A DNA stretch of 8,414 nucleotides from Betaproteobacteria bacterium (GTDB lineage Bacteria > Pseudomonadota > Gammaproteobacteria > Burkholderiales > SG8-39). The notes beneath the pieces are model-generated. The model was given only the letters and a program-made list of their open reading frames with translations. It had not been told where the DNA came from and made no database searches. Each line of letters opens with the position of its first letter. The stretch's first letter is position 1. Shown piece by piece: positions 1-6,425 of this stretch. The stretch covers positions 1-8,414 of the forward strand of contig JAFARH010000226.1 in assembly GCA_019245555.1 (NCBI GenBank), in the 5' to 3' direction. The translations under genes were made by a program, and so were the position numbers.

Positions 1-471
1 GTTGGGCCCCTTCGCGCCGATCTCGATCGAAAGGAGGCCCGCGATCATGTTGATGATGCTGCCCGGGATGAAGAACGGCGAGATGCGGCGCGGGCCGTTC
101 TTGTCGAGCTCTTCCTTCATCGACTCGATGAGCGGCAGCCCGCCGATTCCGGAGCCGAAATTAATTCCCACCTGTTCCGCGTTCTGCGGCGTGATGGTGA
201 GGCCGCAGTCGCGCCACGCTTGCAGCCCCGCCGCCATGCCGTAGTGGATGAAGAGGTCCATGCGCCGCGCTTCCTTCGGCGACATGTAAGGCGAAAGGTC
301 GAAATTCTTCACCTCGCCCGCGATCTGGCACGCGAGGCGCGAGGGATCGAAGCGGGTGATGAGAGTGATCCCGGGCTTGCCTGCGAGCGCGCTATCCCAG
401 GCTTCGGCTACGCTATTGCCGAGGGGACAGACGATGCCGAGGCCGGTGACGACGACTCGCCGGCGGTTCAC
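1..471 (-). CDS. fabF: 3-oxoacyl-ACP synthase II (FabF/KAS II), N-terminal 157 residues, cut by window edge
   Basis: FabF condenses malonyl-ACP with a growing acyl-ACP in the elongation cycle of cytosolic type II fatty acid synthesis. The visible part reads like the N-terminal half of a KAS II thiolase fold. It opens with RRRVVVTGLGIVCPLG (residues 3-18), has the GSGIGG loop at 106-111 and PRRISPFFIPG at 127-137, and stops at GAKGPN. In the family the active-site Cys follows about seven residues after this point, so the catalytic Cys-His-His residues all lie outside the window. The start is a GTG at 469-471: it gives the family's usual N-terminus and I see no better upstream start. Only a weak AAGG lies about 11 bases before it. 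The gap to acpP upstream is 33 bases, so the two are very probably co-transcribed. The family is clear; the choice of FabF over the FabB type rests on the sequence and on the acpP-fabF order. Confidence 0.96.
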   Translation of the reverse strand, partial: MNRRRVVVTGLGIVCPLGNSVAEAWDSALAGKPGITLITRFDPSRLACQIAGEVKNFDLSPYMSPKEARRMDLFIHYGMAAGLQAWRDCGLTITPQNAEQVGINFGSGIGGLPLIESMKEELDKNGPRRISPFFIPGSIINMIAGLLSIEIGAKGPN

Positions 472-504
472 GGGTCGATTTGCCTTGGGTGCGGCGACGC
501 GCGC

Positions 505-747
505 TTACTTCTTGCCGTGCGCCTTGATGTAGTCGATGGGCTGCTGGACGGTGGTGATCTTCTCGGCTTCCTCGTCCGGGATCTCGGTCTCGAACTCCTC
601 CTCGAGTGCCATCACGAGCTCGACGGTGTCGAGCGAATCAGCGCCGAGGTCGTCGACGAACGAAGACTCGTTCTTGATCTCGCCCTCGTTCACGCCAAGC
701 TGCTCGGCAATGATTTTCTTGACTGCTTGCTCGATGTTCTCCGCCAT
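505..747 (-). CDS. acpP: Acyl carrier protein
   Basis: This 80-residue acidic protein carries the growing acyl chain on a phosphopantetheine arm during fatty acid synthesis in the cytosol. It has the four-helix ACP pattern and the GADSLD motif at residues 35-40, with Ser38 as the residue modified by holo-ACP synthase (Ser36 of the mature E. coli protein). The following helix ([13 protein letters not shown], 40-52) is the recognition helix that partner enzymes contact. Length matches the family. The ATG is preceded by a strong GGAGGA seven bases upstream, the best ribosome-binding site among the fab genes here. Gaps of 28 bases to fabG and 33 bases to fabF, in place of the 4-base overlaps seen elsewhere in the operon, fit independent high-level translation. 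A possible promoter overlaps the end of fabG. Confidence 0.98.
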   Translation of the reverse strand: MAENIEQAVKKIIAEQLGVNEGEIKNESSFVDDLGADSLDTVELVMALEEEFETEIPDEEAEKITTVQQPIDYIKAHGKK

Positions 748-753
748 TCTCTG

Positions 754-759
754 TCCTCC
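754..759 (-). promoter_or_regulatory. Strong Shine-Dalgarno site of acpP
   Basis: GGAGGA on the minus strand sits seven bases before the acpP ATG. It stands out because fabH, fabD and fabG, upstream in the operon, overlap their neighbours and have weak or badly spaced sites. It probably sets a high, uncoupled translation rate for ACP. Confidence 0.8.
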
Positions 760-772
760 GAAAGGGGGTCGT

Positions 773-778
773 ATTTTA
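773..778 (-). promoter_or_regulatory. Possible -10 element of an internal acpP promoter
   Basis: The minus strand reads TAAAAT here (five of six matches to TATAAT), overlapping the fabG stop codon. A start about seven bases on, near 766, would give a leader of roughly 19 bases that contains the acpP Shine-Dalgarno site. The -35 region 17 bases upstream is poor (about three of six matches), so this is only a candidate. acpP often has its own promoter in other proteobacteria, which makes the position reasonable. Confidence 0.28.
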
Positions 779-1492
779 CATGTACATGCCGCCGTTGACG
801 TGGAGCACAGTGCCCGTCACGTAACCGGCGGCAGGAGAAGCCAGATAGGCGACGGCCGCGGCTATATCAGCCGCTTGTCCTAATCGGCCCAAGGGAATTT
901 GCGCGAGCAAAGCCGTCTTCTGTTCTTCGCTCAGCGCGCGTGTCATGTCGGTGTCGATAAAACCCGGCGCAATGCAGTTCACCGTGATATTGCGGCTGCC
1001 GAGCTCGCGCGCGAGCGATTTCGTCATGCCGACGACGCCCGCCTTGGCGGCCGCGTAGTTCGCCTGTCCGGCGTTGCCCGACTCGCCCACCACCGATGTG
1101 ATGTTGATGATGCGGCCCCAGCGCGCCTTCATCATGCCGCGCATCACCGCGCGAGAGAGGCGAAAAACGGCACGCATGTTGGTCTCGATTACTTCGTCCC
1201 AGTCGGCATCCTTCATGCGAAGCGCGAGGTTGTCCTTCGTGATACCGGCGTTATTTACCAGGATCGCGATGTCGCCCACCTGTTTTTGCACTTCCTCGAT
1301 GAACGCGTCCGACCGCGCGACGTCGCGCACGTTCAGCACCTTGCCGATGCCCGGAACCTTCGCCGCGCCCTCGGCGCTGGTCGAAGTGCCGACGACCTTT
1401 GCGCCCTGCTTCACGAGCTCCTGCGCGATCGCGTGGCCGATGCCCCTCGATGCGCCGGTGACGACGGCCACTTTGCCTTCGAGCATGGTCAT
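776..1492 (-). CDS. fabG: 3-oxoacyl-ACP reductase FabG
   Basis: FabG reduces 3-oxoacyl-ACP to 3-hydroxyacyl-ACP with NADPH, the first reduction of each elongation round. The 238-residue protein is a classical short-chain dehydrogenase. The nucleotide-binding TGASRGIG lies at residues 12-19, NNAG at 80-83, and the catalytic tetrad is Asn105, Ser133, Tyr146 and Lys150 in YAAAK. The C-terminal HVNGGMYM is typical of FabG and separates it from other family members. The ATG at 1490-1492 overlaps the fabD stop as ATGA, suggesting coupled translation. A second in-frame ATG at 1484-1486 has a better spaced AAAGGA upstream, so the true protein may begin two residues later. The short N-terminus and neighbours leave no real doubt about the function. 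Confidence 0.97.
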   Translation of the reverse strand: MTMLEGKVAVVTGASRGIGHAIAQELVKQGAKVVGTSTSAEGAAKVPGIGKVLNVRDVARSDAFIEEVQKQVGDIAILVNNAGITKDNLALRMKDADWDEVIETNMRAVFRLSRAVMRGMMKARWGRIINITSVVGESGNAGQANYAAAKAGVVGMTKSLARELGSRNITVNCIAPGFIDTDMTRALSEEQKTALLAQIPLGRLGQAADIAAAVAYLASPAAGYVTGTVLHVNGGMYM

Positions 1493-2415
1493 CCTTTCAA
1501 CGCCTTGAGCGCCGCCTCGACCGATGCACGCTCCGAGAGGTTCACAGACTGCACATTAGGCGCAATGCGCTTGGTCATGCCGGCGAGAACCTTGCCCGGT
1601 CCGCACTCCACGATATGCGTCGCGCCCATCTCCGCCATCTTCTTGATCGTCTCGACCCAGCGCACCGGCGATGCCGCCTGGCGCACGAGCGCATCCTTGA
1701 TGCGCGCTGCGTCACGCTCCACGGCAACGTCCACGTTGTTGATGACCGTGATGCTGGGCGCCTTCACGCTCACCTTGGCGAGATAGCCCTGCAGTTTCTC
1801 CGCCGCCGGCCGCATCAGCGTCGAGTGAAACGGTGCGCTCACCGGCAGCGGCATGGCGCGCTTCGCGCCTTTCGCCTTGCACGCTTCGATCGCGCGGTTC
1901 ACCGCCTCTTTCTCACCAGCGATGACCACTTGTCCCGGCGCATTGAAGTTGACGGCCTGCACTTCGCCGCCCGCCTCCGCACATGCTGCGCGCACAACGT
2001 CATCGTCAAGCATCAGGATCGCCGCCATGGCACCCTTGCCCTCGGGAACCGCTTCCTGCATCGATTGCGCGCGGAAGCGCACGAGCGGGAGCGTGTCGCG
2101 GAATTCGAGCGCGCCTGCGGCGGTGAGCGCCGTGTACTCGCCGAGGCTGTGCCCCGCGACGATCTCGGGCGCGGGGCCGCCGAGCGCGCGCCACGCGCGA
2201 TAGACGGAGTAGCCAGCCGTGACCATCGCGGGTTGCGTGTTAACCGTCAGGTTGAGTGCCTCGGCTGGGCCGTGGTCCATGAGCCTGACGAAGTCAGTGC
2301 CGAGCGCCTTCGCAGCTTCGTCGATGACGTGCGCCATTTCCGGCAGACCATCGTAGCCCTTCAGCATGCCGACGGCCTGCGAGCCCTGCCCCGGGAACAC
2401 CATGGCGAGCCTCAC
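1489..2415 (-). CDS. fabD: Malonyl-CoA:ACP transacylase FabD
   Basis: FabD moves malonate from coenzyme A to ACP, supplying the extender unit for FabH and FabF. The 308-residue length matches the family. Visible features are the oxyanion-hole motif PGQGSQ at residues 8-13, the nucleophile Ser90 in GHSLGEY, Arg115 that pairs with the malonyl carboxylate, and catalytic His197 in SAPFHS. The frame stays open upstream to 2649, but that extension is Arg-rich, unlike the family, and overlaps fabH. I therefore place the start at GTG 2413-2415, which overlaps the fabH stop as GTGA and puts PGQGSQ at its usual distance from the N-terminus. The 3' end overlaps the fabG start by four bases. Only a weak GGTGA precedes the GTG, which fits translation by coupling from fabH. 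Confidence 0.96.
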   Translation of the reverse strand: MRLAMVFPGQGSQAVGMLKGYDGLPEMAHVIDEAAKALGTDFVRLMDHGPAEALNLTVNTQPAMVTAGYSVYRAWRALGGPAPEIVAGHSLGEYTALTAAGALEFRDTLPLVRFRAQSMQEAVPEGKGAMAAILMLDDDVVRAACAEAGGEVQAVNFNAPGQVVIAGEKEAVNRAIEACKAKGAKRAMPLPVSAPFHSTLMRPAAEKLQGYLAKVSVKAPSITVINNVDVAVERDAARIKDALVRQAASPVRWVETIKKMAEMGATHIVECGPGKVLAGMTKRIAPNVQSVNLSERASVEAALKALKG

Positions 2416-3371
2416 AGCGTCACCAGCGAAGAACCCCAGGTGAAGCCGCCGCCGACGCCTTGAAGCAGCACGCGCTCGCCCGGGCGGATCTTTCCCGCAC
2501 GGATGTATTCGTCGAGCGCGAGCGGCACCGACGCCGCGGACGTGTTGCCGTGATGATCGACCGTCACCACCAGCTTTTCGCGCGCGATGCCCGCTTTGCG
2601 TGCAGTCGCCTCCAGGATACGTACGTTCGCCTGGTGCGGAATGAGCCAATCGACGTCTTCCACCTTCATGCCGGCAGCTGCAAGGGTTTCGCGCGCCGAT
2701 TCATCCAGCACGCGGACGGCGAACTTGAACACCGCCTGGCCGTCCATCTGCAGGAAGGGCGATCCGGTGATGTTGCCCCCGCAGACATTGCCCGGCACCG
2801 AAAGAATGCCGGCGTAGCTGCCGTCTGCGCGAAGGACGCTCGCATGTATGCCCGGTTTGTCGCCTGCGGCGAGCACGACTGCACCGGCGCCGTCACCAAA
2901 GAGGACGCACGTGCCGCGATCGTTCCAGTCGAGGATGCGCGAGAACACCTCGGCGCCGATGACCAGCGCTTTCTTATAAGCACCGCTCTTGATCATTGCA
3001 TCGGCGGTGGCGAGGCCGTAGACGAAACCGCTGCACACCGCCTGCACATCGAACGCTGCCGAGCCCTTGGTGCCGAGCTTCGCCTGAAGCAGGCAAGCCG
3101 TGCTCGGGAAAACGAAGTCCGGAGTTGAGGTGGCGACGATGATCAGGTCGATCGCATCCGCCTTCACGTCCGCCGCCTTCAGGGCCTGCCGCGCCGCCTC
3201 GAGCGCGAGGTCGCTCGAAGTCTGCGATTTGTCGGCGATATGCCGCTGGACGATGCCGGTACGCTCGCGGATCCAGGCGTCGCTCGTCTCGAGGCGCGCG
3301 GCGAAGTCGTGATTCGTCATCACCTTCGGCGGCAGATAGCTGCCCGTACCGACGATGCGCGAGTAGATCAT
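2412..3371 (-). CDS. fabH: 3-oxoacyl-ACP synthase III (FabH/KAS III)
   Basis: FabH starts fatty acid synthesis by condensing an acyl-CoA primer, usually acetyl-CoA, with malonyl-ACP. The 319-residue protein has the full KAS III catalytic triad: Cys113 in AVCSGF, His246 in IPHQAN and Asn276 in HHGNTS. The start [15 protein letters not shown] and the end [13 protein letters not shown] are typical of the family, and the RTGI segment (37-40) lies in the usual place. The ATG at 3369-3371 overlaps the plsX stop as ATGA. The 3' end overlaps the fabD start as GTGA. No true Shine-Dalgarno precedes the ATG, only GGTGG, again pointing to coupling. I cannot judge primer preference (straight versus branched) from sequence alone. 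Confidence 0.97.
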   Translation of the reverse strand: MIYSRIVGTGSYLPPKVMTNHDFAARLETSDAWIRERTGIVQRHIADKSQTSSDLALEAARQALKAADVKADAIDLIIVATSTPDFVFPSTACLLQAKLGTKGSAAFDVQAVCSGFVYGLATADAMIKSGAYKKALVIGAEVFSRILDWNDRGTCVLFGDGAGAVVLAAGDKPGIHASVLRADGSYAGILSVPGNVCGGNITGSPFLQMDGQAVFKFAVRVLDESARETLAAAGMKVEDVDWLIPHQANVRILEATARKAGIAREKLVVTVDHHGNTSAASVPLALDEYIRAGKIRPGERVLLQGVGGGFTWGSSLVTL

Positions 3372-4375
3372 GCCGCCGCCACCGCGAGTTTCTCCATCTG
3401 CTGGGCGATCCGCTGCGGAACGTCGTTGCGCACTTCTTCGAGCGCGCTCTCGAGCGCGTGCGCGAAGGCGCGCTTGTCTGCTGAGCCATGGCTCTTGATC
3501 ACGATGCCCTTCAGGCCGACGAGCGTCGCGCCGTTGTACCGTGCTGGATCCATGCGTGCGCGGAGCGCGTTGATGACCGGCGTCGCCATGAACGCTGCAA
3601 TCATGTTCCAGGGATTGCGCTTGAACTCCTCTCGGAGGAATCCCGTGATCATCTTGACCACGCCTTCCGAGGCTTTCAGGACCGAGTTGCCGACGAAGCC
3701 GTCACAGACCACGACGTCGGTCGTGCCCTTGTAAATGTCATCGCCTTCCACATTGCCGTAGAAGTTGAGGCCGCTCGTGCGCAGGAGCTCGCCCGCGCGC
3801 TTCACGATTTCATTGCCCTTGATGTCCTCGGCTCCGATGTTGAGGAGACCGACGCTCGGCCGCTCCTTGTGCTCGACGGCGGCGACGAGCATCGCGCCCA
3901 TCACGCCGAACTGCATGAGCTGCTCGGCAGTGCAATCGACGTTGGCGCCGAGATCCAGCACGTAGGTAAAGCTGCCTTTCTGGTTCGGTAGCACGGTCGC
4001 GATTGCCGGGCGGTCGATGCCGGGAATGGTCTTCAGCACGAAACGGGAGATGGCCATCAGAGCGCCTGTATTGCCGGCGCTGATCGCCGCCTGCGCCGCG
4101 CCCTCCTTCACCAGATCGATGGCGACGCGCATTGACGAATCTTTCTTGTAGCGCATCGCCTGCGCCGGCGGCTCGTCCATCGCCACGACTTCAGTCGTCG
4201 GATGCACGCGCAGTCGTTCGCTGACGGTCGCATCGCGAGCCTTCAGCTCTTTCTCGATTGGCTCACGAAGACCGACGAGCACGATGGCGACGTCGGCAGC
4301 GCGCGCCTGGAAGTCGAGCGCAGCCGGCACCGTCACATGGGGGCCGTGATCGCCTCCCATGCAGTCAACGGCCAA
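3368..4375 (-). CDS. plsX: Phosphate acyltransferase PlsX
   Basis: PlsX is a peripheral membrane enzyme that converts acyl-ACP and phosphate to acyl-phosphate, the donor used by PlsY to begin phospholipid synthesis. The 335-residue protein shows the family motifs in order: [11 protein letters not shown] (2-12), SAGNTGALM (99-107), DLGANVDC (141-148), CDGFVGN (224-230) and IKSHGSA (293-299). The start is a TTG at 4373-4375. The only nearby ATG falls inside the conserved CMGGD motif and would remove it, and no ATG or GTG lies in frame between this TTG and the rpmF stop 30 bases upstream. AGG five bases before the TTG can act as a weak ribosome-binding site. The 3' end overlaps fabH as ATGA. The weak start may keep PlsX low relative to L32, which is an inference. 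Confidence 0.95.
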   Translation of the reverse strand: MAVDCMGGDHGPHVTVPAALDFQARAADVAIVLVGLREPIEKELKARDATVSERLRVHPTTEVVAMDEPPAQAMRYKKDSSMRVAIDLVKEGAAQAAISAGNTGALMAISRFVLKTIPGIDRPAIATVLPNQKGSFTYVLDLGANVDCTAEQLMQFGVMGAMLVAAVEHKERPSVGLLNIGAEDIKGNEIVKRAGELLRTSGLNFYGNVEGDDIYKGTTDVVVCDGFVGNSVLKASEGVVKMITGFLREEFKRNPWNMIAAFMATPVINALRARMDPARYNGATLVGLKGIVIKSHGSADKRAFAHALESALEEVRNDVPQRIAQQMEKLAVAAA

Positions 4376-4402
4376 CGTGACCTGAGGCGTTCCCAGCGAG
4401 GG

Positions 4403-4582
4403 TTACTCGCCCTTGGTGCGGACGACTTTCTTGCCGCGGTAGAAGCCGGTCGGGCTGATGTGGTGGCGGAGGTGCGTCTCCCCGGTCGTCGGCTCGATCG
4501 CCACTGGAGGCGCATCGAGACTGTCGTGCGAGCGGCGCATGTTGCGCCGCGACGGCGATTTCTTGTTTTGATGGACTGCCAT
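4403..4582 (-). CDS. rpmF: 50S ribosomal protein L32 (zinc-free form)
   Basis: This 59-residue basic protein is a structural part of the large ribosomal subunit. It begins [20 protein letters not shown], has the conserved [20 protein letters not shown] segment (residues 31-50) and ends in a lysine-rich tail. It contains no cysteine, so it is the form that does not bind zinc. The ATG at 4580-4582 follows a strong GAGGAG six bases upstream. It lies between yceD and plsX, as in many proteobacteria. The stop TAA is in the same frame as the plsX start, with nine sense codons between them. Confidence 0.97.
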   Translation of the reverse strand: MAVHQNKKSPSRRNMRRSHDSLDAPPVAIEPTTGETHLRHHISPTGFYRGKKVVRTKGE

Positions 4583-4588
4583 GTAAAG

Positions 4589-4594
4589 CTCCTC
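4589..4594 (-). promoter_or_regulatory. Strong Shine-Dalgarno site of rpmF
   Basis: GAGGAG on the minus strand lies six bases before the rpmF ATG, within the 31-base gap after yceD. With the acpP site it is one of the two clearly strong ribosome-binding sites in this operon, as expected for an abundant ribosomal protein. Confidence 0.8.
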
Positions 4595-4613
4595 TGTCGT
4601 TATAGCTATGGGT

Positions 4614-5117
4614 TTAATGCTTGCGCTGCATCATGCCGCGCAGGCCCGCGAACGGCGAACTCATCGCACGCTCGCTTGCATCCGTTCCCTCGTGCTGAGG
4701 CTCGCAGTCCTCGTGCCGGGCCGCGTACGGCAGCGCGAGAATCAGCTCGTCTTCGACGAGATCGCGCACCGACATCTCCTTCCCTGCGACTACGCGATCC
4801 GGGTCTTCTACTCCGGCCGGTTCCGCGTCGATCTCTTCCTGTGAACCCGCCAGCACCAGCACCTGCTGCGTCTCCACGTCGTGCGCTAGCGGGCCGAGGC
4901 ACCGCTGGCATCGCAACTGTAGCGTTCCGCGCACGCTGAGATGCAGACTCGGCCGGCCACGCGCGTCGCGTACGCCACGAAGCGCGTACGTTACGTCGCC
5001 AGTATCGGAGACCAGCTGATCCTTGAGGCGCGGAAAGCCCGCGAGCGGCAGCTTTCCCTCTTGCGTCGCTCCGGCCGTTGCGAATTCAAAGCCGTCGATG
5101 ACCGGCTGGTGCGACAT
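4614..5117 (-). CDS. yceD: YceD / DUF177 family protein (23S rRNA accumulation factor)
   Basis: The family is linked to normal 23S rRNA accumulation and ribosome production, and is nearly always next to rpmF. The 167-residue protein has the DUF177 features: a CxxC pair, Cys70 and Cys73, in [10 protein letters not shown], then an acidic stretch, [10 protein letters not shown] (121-130), and a third conserved-type Cys138 after YAARHEDC. A loosely ordered basic C-terminus ends the protein. The ATG at 5115-5117 has no Shine-Dalgarno; the bases before it are a C run followed by TT. A good minus-strand promoter lies so close that the transcript would have almost no leader. As first gene of the operon it probably controls entry of ribosomes into the fab cluster. 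The exact biochemical role of the family is not settled. Confidence 0.92.
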   Translation of the reverse strand: MSHQPVIDGFEFATAGATQEGKLPLAGFPRLKDQLVSDTGDVTYALRGVRDARGRPSLHLSVRGTLQLRCQRCLGPLAHDVETQQVLVLAGSQEEIDAEPAGVEDPDRVVAGKEMSVRDLVEDELILALPYAARHEDCEPQHEGTDASERAMSSPFAGLRGMMQRKH

Positions 5118-5126
5118 AAGGGGGCG

Positions 5127-5138
5127 GATGATATCATC
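5127..5138. repeat. Perfect 12-base palindrome GATGATATCATC in the yceD-maf divergent gap
   Basis: The sequence equals its own reverse complement over all 12 bases and contains TGATATCAT on each strand. Each strand can therefore offer an extended -10 element from the same bases. It may be a two-way promoter core, a regulator binding site, or both. Confidence 0.7.
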
Positions 5139-5157
5139 TTAGGAATTCCCTCGTCAA
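5128..5157 (-). promoter_or_regulatory. Sigma70-type promoter of the yceD-rpmF-plsX-fab operon
   Basis: The minus strand shows TTGACG at 5157-5152 (five of six matches to the -35 consensus), an 18-base spacer, and TATCAT at 5133-5128 (five of six matches to the -10). A TG one base upstream of the -10 makes an extended -10. The start point would be expected near 5121, only about four bases before the yceD ATG; the nearest downstream purine is the A of that ATG at 5117. The spacer includes the palindrome GGAATTCC (5142-5149), which might be an operator, but nothing else supports that. Confidence 0.66.
5129..5137 (+). promoter_or_regulatory. Possible extended -10 for maf, overlapping the opposing promoter
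   Basis: The plus strand reads TGATATCAT (TG, one base, then TATCAT, five of six matches). Transcription would start near 5144 and give a leader of roughly 20 bases before the maf ATG. The -35 region is poor: the best hexamer, GCGACA at 5111-5116, is 15 bases from the -10. A working plus-strand promoter would depend on the extended -10. Confidence 0.38.
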
Positions 5158-5166
5158 AACAAAGTG

Positions 5167-5754
5167 ATGGGTAAGTCTCGTCCGCTCGTTCTAGCCTCGA
5201 CTTCCCCTTACCGAAAGGAGCTACTCCAGCGCCTCGGCATGCCCTTCTCGGTGGCGGCGCCGCATGCCGACGAGCGCCCACTGAGCGATGAAGACGCGCC
5301 CGATACCGCGTTGCGCCTCGCGCAGCTCAAAGCCCAGTCGGTGCGTGCAGCACATCGGGATGCACTGATCATCGGCTCGGACCAGGTGGCGACCAGCGCC
5401 GGACGCATCCTCAACAAGCCGGGCGACCATTCGACTGCCGTGCGGCAACTGCGCTCCGTAAGCGGGAAGTACGCTGACTTCCATACGGCGGTGGTGCTGC
5501 TGGATGCCGCGAATGGCGCCGTGCAATCGAAAGTCGTGGCATGCCGCGTGTTTTTCCGGCAGATGGACGATAAGCGTATCGAGGACTATCTCCACCGCGA
5601 AAAACCCTACGATTGCGCCGGCAGCGCCAAGGTCGAAGGACTCGGCATCGCGCTCATCGCGCGCATCGATACCGAGGATCCGACCTCGCTCATCGGCCTT
5701 CCGCTCATCGCGCTCACTGAAATGCTCGAGCACGCCGGCCTCAAGGTCATTTGA
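5167..5754 (+). CDS. yceF: Maf-family nucleotide pyrophosphatase, YceF type (7-methyl-GTP)
   Basis: Proteins of this subgroup hydrolyse modified nucleoside triphosphates, with 7-methyl-GTP preferred by the E. coli YceF member, so they are thought to keep altered nucleotides out of RNA. The 195-residue protein has the Maf signature LASTSPYRKELL near the N-terminus, the catalytic Asp in IIGSDQV about residue 72, and the CAGSAKVEGLGI segment near 150-161 that matches YceF rather than the dTTP/UTP-type Maf. ATG 5167 directly follows an in-frame GTG at 5164, and either could be used. No Shine-Dalgarno is visible. It is divergent from yceD, a neighbour in E. coli too, and its stop overlaps the next start as TTGA. 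The m7GTP preference is inferred from the family. Confidence 0.93.
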   Translation: MGKSRPLVLASTSPYRKELLQRLGMPFSVAAPHADERPLSDEDAPDTALRLAQLKAQSVRAAHRDALIIGSDQVATSAGRILNKPGDHSTAVRQLRSVSGKYADFHTAVVLLDAANGAVQSKVVACRVFFRQMDDKRIEDYLHREKPYDCAGSAKVEGLGIALIARIDTEDPTSLIGLPLIALTEMLEHAGLKVI

Positions 5755-6425
5755 TTCTCTACGCCATCCCGACACCGCTCGGCGGCGAGCCGCAGGATGC
5801 GCTGCCCGCGCCAGCGCTAGGCATCATCAGGAGCATCAAAGACTTCGCCGTCGAGAACGCCAAATCCGCGCGCGCATTCCTTGGCGCTCTCGGCATGCCG
5901 GTGCGGGAACTAGGCATCGTCGGGATCGAAGACAAAGCCGATCTGCTCGCGCCGCTGCGCGCCGGGCGGCCGCTCGGGTTGCTCTCCGAGGCGGGTTGCC
6001 CCGCCATCGCAGATCCCGGTGCGCAACTCGTCGAGGCAGCACATCGCCAGGGCTTTCGCGTAGTGCCGCTCATAGGCCCCTCGTCGATCACGCTCGCGCT
6101 GATGGCATCGGGCCTCGAAGGCCAGCGCTTTGCGTTCTGCGGCTACCTGCCGCGCGAAGGCGTGCCGCGCGCGAAGCGCATTCGGGAACTGGAAACCCGC
6201 TCGCGTCGCGAGCGCGAAACGGAGATCTTCATCGAGACGCCCTACCGCAATGAGGCGCTCTACTCCGCCCTGCTCGAGGTTTGTGCGCCGGCGACCCGGC
6301 TGTGTGTGGCCGCCGATTTGACGCTCAGCACAGAGTCGGTGCGTACACGCACCGTGGCCGAATGGCGCCGCTCCAAGGACGCCATCGGCAAGCGGCCAGC
6401 GGTGTTTCTACTGCTCGCGGCCTAA
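5751..6425 (+). CDS. Short RsmI-like SAM-dependent methyltransferase (tetrapyrrole methylase fold), substrate unknown
   Basis: The 224-residue protein belongs to the superfamily of RsmI, which 2'-O-methylates C1402 of 16S rRNA. Family-type motifs are LYAIPTPLG (3-11), SEAGCPAIADPG (79-90, the SDAGTPxISDPG motif of RsmI), VVPLIGPSSI (104-113), CGYLPRE (130-136) and IFIETPYRNEAL (159-170). It differs from true RsmI in clear ways. It is about 50-60 residues shorter and lacks the C-terminal region. The segment after the first strand reads IIRSIKDFAVENAKSARAFL (25-44) where RsmI has an AAEDTRHT-type motif. It is therefore a separate subgroup, probably a methyltransferase whose target I cannot name. 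The start is TTG 5751, overlapping the maf stop as TTGA, with AAGG four bases upstream. Its stop overlaps that of convergent sppA. Confidence 0.85.
   Translation: MILYAIPTPLGGEPQDALPAPALGIIRSIKDFAVENAKSARAFLGALGMPVRELGIVGIEDKADLLAPLRAGRPLGLLSEAGCPAIADPGAQLVEAAHRQGFRVVPLIGPSSITLALMASGLEGQRFAFCGYLPREGVPRAKRIRELETRSRRERETEIFIETPYRNEALYSALLEVCAPATRLCVAADLTLSTESVRTRTVAEWRRSKDAIGKRPAVFLLLAA

Noticed and set aside
779..788. Palindrome CATGTACATG at the end of fabG
   Set aside because: It is the direct result of the codons for the conserved MYM ending of FabG, so it needs no regulatory explanation.
899..2463. Long plus-strand open frames (295 and 282 codons) opposite fabG and fabD
   Set aside because: Their products are rich in Arg, His and Ala with no recognisable motif, and they lie fully opposite well-supported fab genes. 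Long antisense frames are expected in GC-rich coding DNA.
2416..2649. N-terminal extension of FabD of 78 residues
   Set aside because: The added part is Arg- and Gly-rich, lies within fabH, and has no match to the family; the GTG at 2415 gives the normal length and a GTGA overlap.
4599..4604. TATAAC on the minus strand as a -10 for a separate rpmF promoter
   Set aside because: No acceptable -35 lies upstream, and transcription would start at or inside the rpmF Shine-Dalgarno site.
4583..4613. Riboswitch, leader peptide or terminator between yceD and rpmF
   Set aside because: The gap is only 31 bases, has no stable hairpin or T-run, and is explained by the rpmF ribosome-binding site.
2460..4939. 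Plus-strand open frames opposite fabH, plsX, rpmF and yceD (up to 245 codons)
   Set aside because: Low-complexity, Arg-rich translations with no family features, each lying opposite genes with intact catalytic motifs.
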